Of a DNA stretch of 63,162 nt, positions 9,695 through 21,423 are shown piece by piece; within the stretch, counting starts at the first letter, position 1, and each line of letters opens with the position of its first letter. Location: positions 1 to 63,162 of the forward strand of contig JAAWAR010000089.1 of the NCBI GenBank assembly GCA_022792295.1, in the 5' to 3' direction. The notes under the pieces were generated by a model, which ran no database searches, was not told where the DNA came from, and was given only the letters and a program-made list of their open reading frames with translations. Origin of the DNA: Lachnospiraceae bacterium. GTDB lineage: Bacteria > Bacillota > Clostridia > Lachnospirales > Lachnospiraceae. Both the position numbers and the translations under genes were made by a program.

Positions 9695-10017
9695 ATCCTC
9701 GCCACCTTTTCCTTTCTTTCTGGCACTCGATTCCTGTATACAGACATTCTACCAGACACAAAGCCTCCGTTCAAGCCGAAAAAATCCCCGCCTATGACGA
9801 GGATTTCTTCCATACTTATATGCAGGATTCTGCTTAAAATCAGAAGGTTGTCCAAAGACGGAAGCGACTTGCCCGACAGCCATTTATAGATTGCCTGCGG
9901 ATTCTCAAACCCCATTGCGGATTGAATATCCCGCACAGAATACCCGTTTTTCTCTAAAAGTTCTCTGATCCGGTTCCCGGTTTCTTCCTGGTGAATTGAC
10001 ACATACATTGGCTCCAT
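9691..10017 (-). CDS. XRE-family helix-turn-helix regulator
   Basis: 108-residue protein with an N-terminal Cro/CI HTH: GNRIRELLEKNGYSVRDIQS, then GFENPQAIYKWLSGKSLPSL as the second helix/recognition helix and LDNLLILSRILHISMEEIL. The last 35 residues (rich in G, R and K) are low in predicted structure. It is the first gene of a two-gene operon with the overlapping thioesterase. Probable autoregulator; a 17-nt dyad (TTCAAC-5-GTTGAA) covers the -35 boxes of this and the divergent rlmI promoter. Confidence 0.85.
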   Translation of the reverse strand: MEPMYVSIHQEETGNRIRELLEKNGYSVRDIQSAMGFENPQAIYKWLSGKSLPSLDNLLILSRILHISMEEILVIGGDFFGLNGGFVSGRMSVYRNRVPERKEKVARI

Positions 10018-10099
10018 GGTGATACCTCCCCATCTGCAGCCTGTCTGTGCTGATTGGTCTTTGTGTTATTCAGTATACTATACCTGATCGGATTTGTCA

Positions 10100-10140
10100 T
10101 TCAACTTCTGGTTGAATTTTCCTTCCTTTTCCGCTATACT
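10100..10140 (+). promoter_or_regulatory. Divergent promoter region with dyad, rlmI side
   Basis: TTGAAT at 10112-10117 and TATACT at 10135-10140 (17-nt spacer) drive the methyltransferase. On the other strand TTGAAT with TATAGT at a 16-nt spacer drives the XRE gene. The perfect dyad TTCAAC TTCTG GTTGAA at 10100-10116 lies across both -35 boxes and is a plausible operator. The plus-strand start site falls near 10147, which rules out any start codon before that. Confidence 0.6.
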
Positions 10141-10222
10141 TTTGGTACTGTCCACTGATTCCCAGCGAACAGCCCCATACTTTTCAATCATTTATGTGCC
10201 TGGATGGGCGGAAAGGATTTTT

Positions 10223-11431
10223 ATGGAAAAGGAAATGGCATCTGTCTATATAAAAAAGGGAGCGGCACGGACTCTGAAGGCCGGTGGTCTCTGGATTTAT
10301 GACAATGAGATTGAGCAGACAAACGGAAGCTTTGAAGACGGAGACCTTGTACGTATATTCGATTTTGACGGATACCCGCTGGGGACCGGCTTTATCAATC
10401 TGCGTTCCAAGATTGCCATCCGCATGCTTTCCCGGAAAAAAGAGACGGTTGTAGACGATGCCTTCATCGAGGCACGCGTCCGCTCTGCCTGGGAATACCG
10501 GAAAGCCACCGTTGATACGGCAAGCTGCCGCGTGATCTTCGGCGAAGCCGATTTTCTCCCGGGAATCGTCGTGGACAAGTTTTCCGATGTCCTGGTCGTC
10601 GAATCCCTTGCGCTCGGAATCGACCGCTTAAAGCCACGCATCATTGAGACCTTAAAAAACATCCTTTCTGAGGATGGCATCCGGATCCGCGGCGTATACG
10701 AGCGAAGCGACGCCAAAGTCCGTCTTCTTGAGGGCATGGAACGCACCAAGGGCTTTCTCGGCGAGCCGTTTGACACAAACGTTGCAATCATAGAAAACGG
10801 CGTCCGCTACCTGGTGGACGTAAAAGAGGGCCAGAAAACCGGCTTCTTTCTTGATCAGAAATACAACCGGCTGGCAATCCAGCGGCTTTGCAGGGGAAAG
10901 CGTGTCCTGGACTGCTTTACGCACACCGGCTCCTTTGCACTGAACGCGGGCATTGCAGGAGCCCGCGAGGTCCTGGGCGTCGATGTCTCTGAATCTGCCG
11001 TCGCACAGGCTGAGAAAAACGCGGCTTTAAACGGTCTTTCCGACCGCGTTGCCTTCCTTGCCACGGATGTCTTCGAGCTGCTGCCGGAGCTTGAAAAACG
11101 CGGCGAGCAATTTGACGTCGTCATTCTTGACCCGCCGGCGTTCACCAAATCACGCAGTTCCGTCAAAAACGCGATCCGCGGCTATCGGGAAATCAATCTG
11201 CGCGGCATGAAGCTCATAAAGGACGGCGGCTATCTCGCCACCTGCTCCTGTTCTCATTTTATGACACCCGAGCTGTTTGCAAAAACGATCCGCGAGGCCG
11301 CCTCCAACGTCCGCAAACGTCTCCGCCAGGTGGAATGCCGCACGCAGTCCCCTGATCATCCCATCCTCTGGGGCAGCGACGAATCCTCTTATTTAAAATT
11401 CTTTATTTTCCAGGTATGTGAGGAGAGATAG
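10223..11431 (+). CDS. Class I SAM-dependent rRNA methyltransferase, RlmI-like
   Basis: 402 residues. N-terminal PUA domain (SVYIKKGAARTLKAGGLWIY onward) for RNA binding, then a Rossmann methyltransferase domain with GQKTGFFLDQKYNR, VLDCFTHTGSFALNAG (SAM motif I) and DVVILDPPAFTKS (motif IV, DPPAF as in m5C methyltransferases). By homology to RlmI it should methylate C5 of a 23S rRNA cytosine. The frame is open from 10094, but the ATG at 10223 is preferred: it has GGAAAGG upstream, begins the PUA domain, and lies downstream of the predicted transcription start. Convergent with the glycerol operon, 6 nt apart. Confidence 0.9.
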   Translation: MEKEMASVYIKKGAARTLKAGGLWIYDNEIEQTNGSFEDGDLVRIFDFDGYPLGTGFINLRSKIAIRMLSRKKETVVDDAFIEARVRSAWEYRKATVDTASCRVIFGEADFLPGIVVDKFSDVLVVESLALGIDRLKPRIIETLKNILSEDGIRIRGVYERSDAKVRLLEGMERTKGFLGEPFDTNVAIIENGVRYLVDVKEGQKTGFFLDQKYNRLAIQRLCRGKRVLDCFTHTGSFALNAGIAGAREVLGVDVSESAVAQAEKNAALNGLSDRVAFLATDVFELLPELEKRGEQFDVVILDPPAFTKSRSSVKNAIRGYREINLRGMKLIKDGGYLATCSCSHFMTPELFAKTIREAASNVRKRLRQVECRTQSPDHPILWGSDESSYLKFFIFQVCEER

Positions 11432-11437
11432 GGATTG

Positions 11438-11998
11438 TCAAATATACCACAGCTCCTCCTTCGTCATCGACACCGCATCCGCCCCGGCGTCAAACGCGGC
11501 CAGCACGTCTCTTTTGTCTGAAAGGAGGCCGCTGGCAATCAGCGGGATACCCGTATATTCCCGCACCGTTTTTAAAATCTTTGGCATCACGCCGGGCATA
11601 ATTTCGACCGCATCGGGCTTAAAAGCGTCAAGCTGCTTCTTAAGCCCGGCGAGCGCCAGGGAATCCACAAGAAAACTCCTCTGAATCGCAAACAGGCCCA
11701 GCTCCCGCGCATGCTTTAAAAGAGCCGGCTTCGTGCTGATGATGCCGTCGGCCCTTGTACTTTCCCGGATGAACTGAACCGCAACCTCTTTTGCGCCAAG
11801 GCCGGCAATCAAGTCTGCATGGATGATTGCCGTCCTGCCCTGCTCCTTTATGCGCGCAGTGATCTCTGTAATGTCGCAGATCGTCCCAAAAAGGACAAAA
11901 ATCACTTGGCAGTCCGTCTTAAAACAGCGTTCCAGCCCTTCCTTCTCTTTTACGGCCGCTATGATTGGCGACTCCTCCAGCAAACTCAAAAGCTGCAT
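11438..11998 (-). CDS. glpP: Glycerol-3-phosphate-responsive antiterminator GlpP
   Basis: 186 residues, the size of Bacillus GlpP (about 190). A TIM-barrel-like RNA-binding antiterminator that, with glycerol 3-phosphate, lets polymerase read through leader terminators of glp operons. Seen: FVLFGTICDITEITARIK, IIHADLIAGLG, AIQRSFLVDSLAL and VEIMPGVMPKILKTV, all family hallmarks. AAGGAG precedes ATG 11998, 14 nt after the phosphatase stop, so it is the last gene of the glp operon it presumably controls. Upstream in-frame codons to 12301 are inside the phosphatase gene and were not used. Confidence 0.92.
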   Translation of the reverse strand: MQLLSLLEESPIIAAVKEKEGLERCFKTDCQVIFVLFGTICDITEITARIKEQGRTAIIHADLIAGLGAKEVAVQFIRESTRADGIISTKPALLKHARELGLFAIQRSFLVDSLALAGLKKQLDAFKPDAVEIMPGVMPKILKTVREYTGIPLIASGLLSDKRDVLAAFDAGADAVSMTKEELWYI

Positions 11999-12012
11999 AA
12001 GCTCCTTCTCCT

Positions 12013-12810
12013 TTAAAGCCCTGCCAACAGCGCTCCCATCTCCTTCAAATCTGCAAACACTGCATCCGGAACCGTATCGGAGTCCGCCAGATCCTCCTTC
12101 TTCGTCTCGCCGCTTAATACCAAGATTCCGTGTGCTCCGTTGGCAACGCCGGTTTTTACATCGGTATACAGTCTGTCCCCGACAAACGAGACGGCTTCCC
12201 TCCTTGCTCCCGTGAGCCGGAGCACCATATCCACGGTTTCCCGAAACGGTTTTCCCACATACCGCGGCTGCTTCCCCGTTGACAGGGAAATCGCCGCACA
12301 CATGGCTCCACAGTCGGGGATAAAGCCGTCCCTCGTCGGGCAGTTAATGTCCAGATGCGTCGCCAAAAAGACGGCCCCGTTCCGGATATAGGTACATGCC
12401 CGCTCTAACTTCTCATAGGTCAGGGTCATATCAAAGCCCACCACTACCACATCCGGCATGGCCTCTGTCAGACGAATTCCGTTTTCCCTAAAGTTTTCCT
12501 CCAGGTCGGGCGTCCCCATAAGGAACACGCTTTTTTGTGGATAATACTCCTTTAAATACTGAATCATCACGTCACCGGAAGTGAGAATCCGGCTCCGGTC
12601 GATCCTACATCCCATCCCCGCCAGCTTCTCGATATACGTCCTTGGGGATTTTGACGAATTATTGGTAAAAAACACAAAGCGCTTTCCCAGGCGCTCCACC
12701 TGACGCAAAAACTCCAGCGAGCCGTCCAAAATCTGTGTATCCAGATAAAACGTCCCGTCCATATCCAGCACAAAAAGCTCCGTCTGCTCCAACAGCGCTC
12801 TCTTATCCAT
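12013..12810 (-). CDS. HAD-IIA phosphatase in glycerol operon
   Basis: 265-residue HAD-superfamily subclass IIA hydrolase (NagD / phosphoglycolate phosphatase type). Motif I LDMDGTFYLD with both aspartates near residues 15-17, motif II FFTNNSSKS, and C-terminal GDRLYTDVKTG. It dephosphorylates a small sugar or polyol phosphate; its position between glycerol dehydrogenase-type genes and glpP suggests glycerol 3-phosphate or phosphoglycolate clearance, as inference. ATG 12810 has GGAAA upstream and overlaps the DUF1667 gene's end by 8 nt, so translation is coupled. Confidence 0.88.
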   Translation of the reverse strand: MDKRALLEQTELFVLDMDGTFYLDTQILDGSLEFLRQVERLGKRFVFFTNNSSKSPRTYIEKLAGMGCRIDRSRILTSGDVMIQYLKEYYPQKSVFLMGTPDLEENFRENGIRLTEAMPDVVVVGFDMTLTYEKLERACTYIRNGAVFLATHLDINCPTRDGFIPDCGAMCAAISLSTGKQPRYVGKPFRETVDMVLRLTGARREAVSFVGDRLYTDVKTGVANGAHGILVLSGETKKEDLADSDTVPDAVFADLKEMGALLAGL

Positions 12811-13177
12811 CGCAGCTTTCCTCCACATTTTTTGTCGCCACCACGTTTGCTCCGGTTCCCGCACAGTTTTCGATTATCACATCCCCGATCCGTACCGGAG
12901 CCGGGACACTCGCCCTCCGGATCTCATCCATACAGGCAAAAATCTTTTCCTTGGGAATGTCGCAATCTGTCTTTACCGAGGCCCTGGCGATCACGCCGCC
13001 TTGTACTCTGACCGTCGAAGTCACGGTCCGCGTCGGATTTGTCATTTCCTTTCTCGCATAGGCGTCGCCGCGCGGGCAGGTATTCCCCTTAACCAAAAGT
13101 CCCTCATCCGTCATGGTCACCGTAAGCGGACAGCCAAGCGGGCAGCCGATGCAGACCAATTCTCTTTCCCTGTTCAT
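12803..13177 (-). CDS. DUF1667 cysteine protein of the glp operon
   Basis: 124 residues. N-terminal cysteine cluster CIGCPLGCPL followed by GNTCPRG, a likely Fe-S or zinc site, then VTSTVRVQGGVIARASVKT and a C-terminal VIIENCAGTGANVVAT. DUF1667 proteins are nearly always encoded after a GlpA/O-like dehydrogenase and an FAD/NAD oxidoreductase in anaerobes and are thought to be an electron-transfer subunit of that complex. Its ATG overlaps the oxidoreductase stop by 4 nt. The role is inferred from synteny. Confidence 0.88.
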   Translation of the reverse strand: MNRERELVCIGCPLGCPLTVTMTDEGLLVKGNTCPRGDAYARKEMTNPTRTVTSTVRVQGGVIARASVKTDCDIPKEKIFACMDEIRRASVPAPVRIGDVIIENCAGTGANVVATKNVEESCDG

Positions 13178-14451
13178 GTCTCCACCTCCGTCCGGATCGT
13201 GATCTCCTTCACCCCCGGCCTCTGTAAAAGACTGTCTCTTGTCAAAACCACCTGCTCCATCTCTCCCGGGGCCATCACACGCTTTTTCTGCCGGCTGATG
13301 AGCTCCCCGTCATAATACGTGCAGACCGAACGGCCTCTGTATACATCCGCGACACGGAACCGCACGGTCACACGCTCCGCCATAGCCCCAGGATCAAGCG
13401 ACTGCGGCACCGTATACCGCACTCCGTCTTTTGCCCGAAGCGTGACAGGACCGCGGCCGGATGGCTTTCGGGGCCTCTCGGCGTTTTGTATATACCGGGC
13501 TGCTTGTTCCCCGGCCAGGGCCGCTTCCTCGGATACATAATCCACCAGGTCATGAACATGCAGCACATTTCCGCACGCAAAGACGCCCGCCGCCTCCGTC
13601 TCCAGCCGGTCGTTGACCATCGGGCCTGACGTCGCCGGGTTTATGGGAAGTCCCATGCCTTTTGAAAGTTCATTCTCTGGAATCAGGCCGCACGACAAGA
13701 GAAGCGTATCACAGCCATAGTGCTCCTCGGTTCCAGGGATCGGTTTTTTGTCCGGGCCGACTGCCGCGAGCGTGACCCCTTCGACCCGGCCTCTCCCCTC
13801 AATGTCCACCACCGTGTGGCCGAGCTTCAGCGGGATTCCATAATCGTCAAGACACTGCACAATGTTTCGTTTCAAACCGCCCGAATAGGGCATAAGCTCC
13901 GCTACGGCCTTCACCTTCGCCCCCTCAAGCACCATGCGCCTGGCCATGATCAGGCCGATGTCCCCGGAGCCTAGGATTACCGCTTCCCTTCCTACCAAAT
14001 AGCCCTCGATGTTCATCAGGCGCTGCGCCGTGCCGGCCGTGTAGATCCCGGCCGGTCGGGAGCCCGGGAGGTTTAAGGCCCCGCGCGGTCTCTCACGGCA
14101 GCCCATCGCAAGGATGAGAGCCTTTGCCCGGATGACTTGTAGCCCTTCCCTGCGGCTTACCACCGTAACTTCTTTATCTTTATTGATCGAAAGCACCATA
14201 CTGCCGGTACAAAAAGGAATCCCAAGCTTTTGCACCATCCGGATATACCGGGACGCATACTCCGGCCCCGTCAGCTCCTCCTTAAAGGTATGCAGGCCGA
14301 ATCCGTTATGGATACATTGATTGAGGATCCCGCCAAGCACAGCATCCCTCTCCAGAAGTAAAATGTCGTCCACGCCGCTCTGTTTCGCGGCAACTGCGGC
14401 CGCCAGTCCAGCAGGGCCGCCCCCGATTATGACTATATCATGACAGATCAT
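13174..14451 (-). CDS. FAD/NAD(P)-dependent oxidoreductase of the glp operon
   Basis: 425 residues with two Rossmann folds: FAD-binding IIGGGPAGLAAAVAA near residues 7-21 and NAD-binding VILGSGDIGLIMARR near 157-171. GCRERPRGALNLPG and VFACGNVLHVHDLVDYV are typical of the pyridine nucleotide-disulfide oxidoreductase group found in glycerol 3-phosphate and sarcosine-type complexes. It probably passes electrons from the GlpA-like subunit to NAD(P) or another carrier together with DUF1667. It begins 28 nt after the GlpA-like stop. Confidence 0.88.
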   Translation of the reverse strand: MICHDIVIIGGGPAGLAAAVAAKQSGVDDILLLERDAVLGGILNQCIHNGFGLHTFKEELTGPEYASRYIRMVQKLGIPFCTGSMVLSINKDKEVTVVSRREGLQVIRAKALILAMGCRERPRGALNLPGSRPAGIYTAGTAQRLMNIEGYLVGREAVILGSGDIGLIMARRMVLEGAKVKAVAELMPYSGGLKRNIVQCLDDYGIPLKLGHTVVDIEGRGRVEGVTLAAVGPDKKPIPGTEEHYGCDTLLLSCGLIPENELSKGMGLPINPATSGPMVNDRLETEAAGVFACGNVLHVHDLVDYVSEEAALAGEQAARYIQNAERPRKPSGRGPVTLRAKDGVRYTVPQSLDPGAMAERVTVRFRVADVYRGRSVCTYYDGELISRQKKRVMAPGEMEQVVLTRDSLLQRPGVKEITIRTEVET

Positions 14452-14479
14452 CCTATTGTCTCCCTTATCTTCGCCGCCC

Positions 14480-17465
<2,986 letters not shown>

Positions 17466-17476
17466 CTAAATGCCTC

Positions 17477-17521
17477 TTGCAGGCCTAACCGCCGACGGTA
17501 TTTGTCGGCGGCCCATGCAAG
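17477..17521 (-). promoter_or_regulatory. Hairpin in glpK leader, possible GlpP target
   Basis: An 8-bp perfect stem (CCGCCGAC / GTCGGCGG, 7-nt loop, 17489-17511) is enclosed by a second 6-bp stem (CTTGCA / TGCAAG). It lies about 70 nt upstream of glpK on the transcribed strand. A further hairpin of GTGCA/TGCAC type is near 17577-17605. GlpP acts on such leader structures in Bacillus. A classical T-run directly after the stem is missing, so the antitermination role is uncertain. Confidence 0.4.
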
Positions 17522-17643
17522 CAAAGTGAGGAAGGATTTTTCCTGCTTTTTACGTTTTGCCAACCGTGTACGATGCCTTGCGGTCCGTGCAGAAAATGCA
17601 CAGACCTGTCTGAACGATTACGCCCCTCCTTCTTTTTTATTTC

Positions 17644-19203
17644 TTACTGTTTTCCCTTTTTTGTCTTCGATTTTTTCTTTTTCTTCGCCTTCTGGGGCTT
17701 TGTCACGCTCTCCACATCATAATCATCACGCTCATCCACACCCTCGCTGTACTCCTGAAGCCCCGGCAGTACCGCCACATACGCCTCTCCGTTTTCCACG
17801 TCCTCAATGGCGCCCTGGGCTTCGCCGGCCGTCTCCGGGGTTTTTGCCCCTGCATCCTCTTGATGGCTCTTGCTCTTTGTATCCTCCTTTTCTTCAACTC
17901 CCGATACCTGTACCAGCACATCGGCCGCATGTTCCGTCCCTTCATAACCCTCTGCGACCGTCGGACTCTCCGGCAGAGTCGCAGGTTCAAAAGGCTCGGC
18001 CGCCTTTTCTATCGGAATGCTCCCTGACAAAAACAAGGCCGCCTTCGCGCTGACCGGCCCTACCATCTCATAAAGCACGGAAGACGAAAGAATAATGGTC
18101 AGCATCAGATTTCCCGTCTCAGGCGGCAGCATCCTCTGTCCCAAAAACGCAAGGCCGATCGCCACGCCGGCCTGCGGAATCAAAGCAAGCCCCATATAGT
18201 TGCGAATCTCTTTTCCTGCGCCCGTAAGCAGGCACCCCACATAGGTCCCCAGATATTTTCCGATCATACGGATCACAAAATAGGCCACTCCGATCGCTCC
18301 GACCGTCTTTAAGGCGGCCAAATCAAGATTCATGCCGGACACGATAAAGAAAATCGACATGACCGGCGGCGTAAAGTTATTGATCTGCCGGAACAGCTTT
18401 TTATCTCTCGTCAGATTGATGTAGACCGCTCCGAATACCATACAGGATAAAAGAGGGGAAATGTCCATGGCCGCGCAGAGCCCTGAGAGGCCCAAAAGCA
18501 TCGCGATCGCCAGAATCAGGCGGTTGTCGCGGCTCCTTGCCGGAATCAGAAGGCGGCTTAAAAAATAGCCGCAGAACACGCCCAGCCCGATGGCAAGGAA
18601 ATTATAAAACACCGGAGTCATCACATCGTTAAGCGAAAGACCGCCCGATTCATTCCCGTTGACGACGGCCGAGACAATGCTGAACGCCAAGAGGCAGACC
18701 ACATCGTCTAACGCCACGATCTGCAAAAGTGTGTTGACGAACTCCCCTTTGGCCTTATACTGATTGATCGTCATCATGGTACTGGCCGGAGCCGTAGCTG
18801 TCGCAATCGCTCCAAGGATCAGGGCAAACCCCCAGTCCAGGCCGAACAGAAGCTTTAAAAGAAGGGTCACCAGGACACCCGCTGCCATTGCCTCGCTGAT
18901 CGTGATCAGGATTATACGCCGTCCCGTCTGCATAAGCACTTCTTTTTTAAAAAACTTGCCGACCCCAAACGCGATAAATGCCAAGGCCAGGTCGCTCACA
19001 AAGCCCATGGCCTTTGTGATGTGCGGCGGGATAAAGTCCAGACAGCAGGGCCCGATTAAGATTCCCGCCAGGATATAACCGCTTACCTTTGGCATGTTTA
19101 ACGTATTGGTCAATCTTGTCAGGATAAATCCGGAAAACAGGATAATCGAAAGAGCCAAAAGCACCTCTGTCTCTGTATTCAGCTGTCTCAAAAACTCCTG
19201 CAT
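17644..19203 (-). CDS. CPA2-family cation:proton antiporter with charged C-terminal tail
   Basis: 519-residue membrane antiporter of the KefB/NapA-like Na+(K+)/H+ exchanger class. About twelve helices occupy residues 1-390, with SGYILAGILIGP at the start and TATAPASTMMTINQY and ALDDVVCLLAFS as the core exchange segment (DD in helix 5). The last about 130 residues form a hydrophilic tail: acidic in the middle and ending in a lysine run (QKAKKKKKSKTKKGKQ). No TrkA-N domain is attached. ATG 19203 is preferred over upstream in-frame ATGs because AGGGGG precedes it and the family N-terminus begins there. It should set intracellular pH or Na+. Confidence 0.87.
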   Translation of the reverse strand: MQEFLRQLNTETEVLLALSIILFSGFILTRLTNTLNMPKVSGYILAGILIGPCCLDFIPPHITKAMGFVSDLALAFIAFGVGKFFKKEVLMQTGRRIILITISEAMAAGVLVTLLLKLLFGLDWGFALILGAIATATAPASTMMTINQYKAKGEFVNTLLQIVALDDVVCLLAFSIVSAVVNGNESGGLSLNDVMTPVFYNFLAIGLGVFCGYFLSRLLIPARSRDNRLILAIAMLLGLSGLCAAMDISPLLSCMVFGAVYINLTRDKKLFRQINNFTPPVMSIFFIVSGMNLDLAALKTVGAIGVAYFVIRMIGKYLGTYVGCLLTGAGKEIRNYMGLALIPQAGVAIGLAFLGQRMLPPETGNLMLTIILSSSVLYEMVGPVSAKAALFLSGSIPIEKAAEPFEPATLPESPTVAEGYEGTEHAADVLVQVSGVEEKEDTKSKSHQEDAGAKTPETAGEAQGAIEDVENGEAYVAVLPGLQEYSEGVDERDDYDVESVTKPQKAKKKKKSKTKKGKQ

Positions 19204-19441
19204 ATGCGCCTGCCCCCTTTTCTGCACAGAAACACGAAAAGACATCAAACCACAGCCATTCGCTTTCTCAAGCAAAACCGCCGTCCGGTCCGATGCCTCT
19301 CTTATTTCTCTGCACCCATATCCCTTTTTAATTCTGGTTACATCTTACCACTCTGCCCGTAAATAATCAAGTATTTTGTAAATTTTATCCCTTTACCCAC
19401 AGTGGACAAAGAGGGAGCAAATGATCCTCTGCTGCCCCTCC

Positions 19442-20515
19442 CTATGCTTCGCTCATTTTAGCCAGTTTCGCCGCCTGGTCGGCCGCAATTAAGCTGTCGA
19501 TCAACTCCTGCAGATCGCCGTCCATCACCGAGTCAATCTTATACAGTGTAAGCTTGATTCGATGCTCCGTCACACGGCCCTGCGGGAAATTGTAGGTCCG
19601 GATCTTCTCGGAACGATCTCCGGTTCCGATCTGACTGCGGCGTGCCTCGGCCTCCTCATTCTGGCGCTTCTCTAACTCCATATCGTACAGCTTCGAGCGC
19701 AGGAGACGGAACGCCTTTTCCTTGTTCTGAAGCTGCGACTTCTCCGTCTGGCTGTAAATCACGATGCCGGTCGGAAGATGGGTCAGACGTACGGCCGAAT
19801 CGGTGGTATTGACACACTGGCCCCCGTTTCCTGACGCACGCATGACATCGATCCGGATATCCTTGTCATCAATCACCACATCGAACTCCTCGGCCTCCGG
19901 CATGATTGCAACCGTAGCCGTGGAGGTATGGATACGGCCTCCGGACTCTGTCTCCGGTACACGCTGCACCCGATGCACGCCGCTCTCATATTTGAGCTTT
20001 GAATACGCGCCCTGGCCGGTGATCATAAACTCGACTTCCTTCATCCCGCCGATTCCGCTCTCGCTGACGTTAATAAGCTCTACCTTCCAGCGCTGACGCT
20101 CCGCATAATGAACATACATACGATACAGCTCAGACGCAAATAGTGCTGCTTCCTCGCCTCCCGCACCGGCCCGTATCTCTACGATTACGTTTTTATCATC
20201 ATTGGGATCTTTGGGGAGCAGAAGAATCTTTAGCTGCTGCTCCAGCTCCAGGGTACGCTTCTTCGCGTCGGAAAGTTCCTCCTTGGCAAGCTCCCTAAGC
20301 TCCTCATCGCTCTCCTCGTCAAGGAGTAAAAGGCTGTCCTCCATGTCCTGTTTTACCTTTTTATATTCCCTGTACGCCTCCACGAGCGGCGTAAGATCCG
20401 CCTGCTCCTTCATGAGCCTGCGAAATTTCCTCTGATCCTCTGTCACCGACGGATTATTTAATTCCTGCATCAGCTCCTCATAATGCCTCAGCATGTCATC
20501 CAAACGGTCAAACAT
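19442..20515 (-). CDS. prfA: Peptide chain release factor 1
   Basis: 357-residue RF1 for UAA and UAG. The stop-recognition tripeptide PET is at residues 187-189 ([14 protein letters not shown]) and GGQ at 231-233 in [15 protein letters not shown]; the GNGGQC variant instead of GAGGQH is common in Clostridia. Normal length. It starts 17 nt after the stop of prmC, the methyltransferase that modifies the GGQ glutamine, and is the last gene of the rpmE-DUF1385-prmC-prfA cluster. Confidence 0.97.
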   Translation of the reverse strand: MFDRLDDMLRHYEELMQELNNPSVTEDQRKFRRLMKEQADLTPLVEAYREYKKVKQDMEDSLLLLDEESDEELRELAKEELSDAKKRTLELEQQLKILLLPKDPNDDKNVIVEIRAGAGGEEAALFASELYRMYVHYAERQRWKVELINVSESGIGGMKEVEFMITGQGAYSKLKYESGVHRVQRVPETESGGRIHTSTATVAIMPEAEEFDVVIDDKDIRIDVMRASGNGGQCVNTTDSAVRLTHLPTGIVIYSQTEKSQLQNKEKAFRLLRSKLYDMELEKRQNEEAEARRSQIGTGDRSEKIRTYNFPQGRVTEHRIKLTLYKIDSVMDGDLQELIDSLIAADQAAKLAKMSEA

Positions 20516-20532
20516 ACGAAACCTCCTCTATA

Positions 20533-21423
20533 TCAGGCCGTCAGCCAGACTCCGCAGACCACACGGTCCTTTCCTGCCAGATCCTGCCGGACGCTTACCT
20601 CACAATAGCCATGAGTCAGAAGCAGTTCCTTCACTGCCTCCCCCTGCTCACAGCCGATTTCAAAATATACATGGCCGCCCACTCTTATATGCCCTTTGCA
20701 CTCCACGGCCAACCTCCGGTAAAAGGAAAGTCCATCCCCTGCCCCATCCAGGGCGATACGGGGTTCAAAGTCCCGCACCTCAGGCTCCAGCTCTCCAATG
20801 ACGACGCTCGGAATGTAGGGCGGGTTTGATACGATCACATCGAACTTTTCTTCCTCCGTGAACGCCGCAAACAAATCGCTCTGCCGAAAATGAACGTTTC
20901 CAAAACCTCCTGTCAGCCGCGCCGCGTTCTGCCTAGCCACCGCCAGCGCTTCGGCCGAGAAATCGGCCGCCTCCACACTGGCATAGCATCCATGTACCAG
21001 AAGACTGACTGCAATACAGCCGGAACCGGTGCACATGTCTAAAAGCCGTATTTTCTTTTCTTTATGCGCAGCCAGCACAGTCTCCACCAATGTCTCTGTA
21101 TCCTGCCTCGGAATCAGCACATGCCGGTCTACCAGAAATTCCAAGCCCATAAATTCCTGAACCCCTAAAATGTGCTGCAGTGGCTCCCGTCTGCTCCGCC
21201 GTGTAAGATAGCTTCGGTAGAGCGAAAGCCGCCTTTCAAAATCCGGATTTACTGCGAAAGTTTCCCCGGCTTCATCCGCCTCCTTTGGCGCGAAAAGAAG
21301 ATACTGCGCTCTGGAAAGCCCAAACGCCCGCTCAAACAGATACCAGGCATCCAGCTCATATTCTGCAATCCCAGCTTTTAAAAGCTGCTGCTTTCCGCTC
21401 TCCAACAGTGCCCGCCAGGTCAT
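20533..21423 (-). CDS. prmC: Release factor glutamine N5-methyltransferase
   Basis: 296-residue HemK/PrmC. N-terminal helical domain, then SAM motif I LLDMCTGSGCIAVSLL and the N5-glutamine signature VIVSNPPYIPS. It methylates the GGQ glutamine of RF1 and RF2, consistent with its place directly before prfA. The start ATG overlaps the DUF1385 stop by 4 nt. Confidence 0.96.
   Translation of the reverse strand: MTWRALLESGKQQLLKAGIAEYELDAWYLFERAFGLSRAQYLLFAPKEADEAGETFAVNPDFERRLSLYRSYLTRRSRREPLQHILGVQEFMGLEFLVDRHVLIPRQDTETLVETVLAAHKEKKIRLLDMCTGSGCIAVSLLVHGCYASVEAADFSAEALAVARQNAARLTGGFGNVHFRQSDLFAAFTEEEKFDVIVSNPPYIPSVVIGELEPEVRDFEPRIALDGAGDGLSFYRRLAVECKGHIRVGGHVYFEIGCEQGEAVKELLLTHGYCEVSVRQDLAGKDRVVCGVWLTA

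Noticed and set aside
10094-10222. N-terminal extension of the RlmI-like protein
   Set aside because: The predicted promoter lies inside it and the PUA domain starts at the later ATG.
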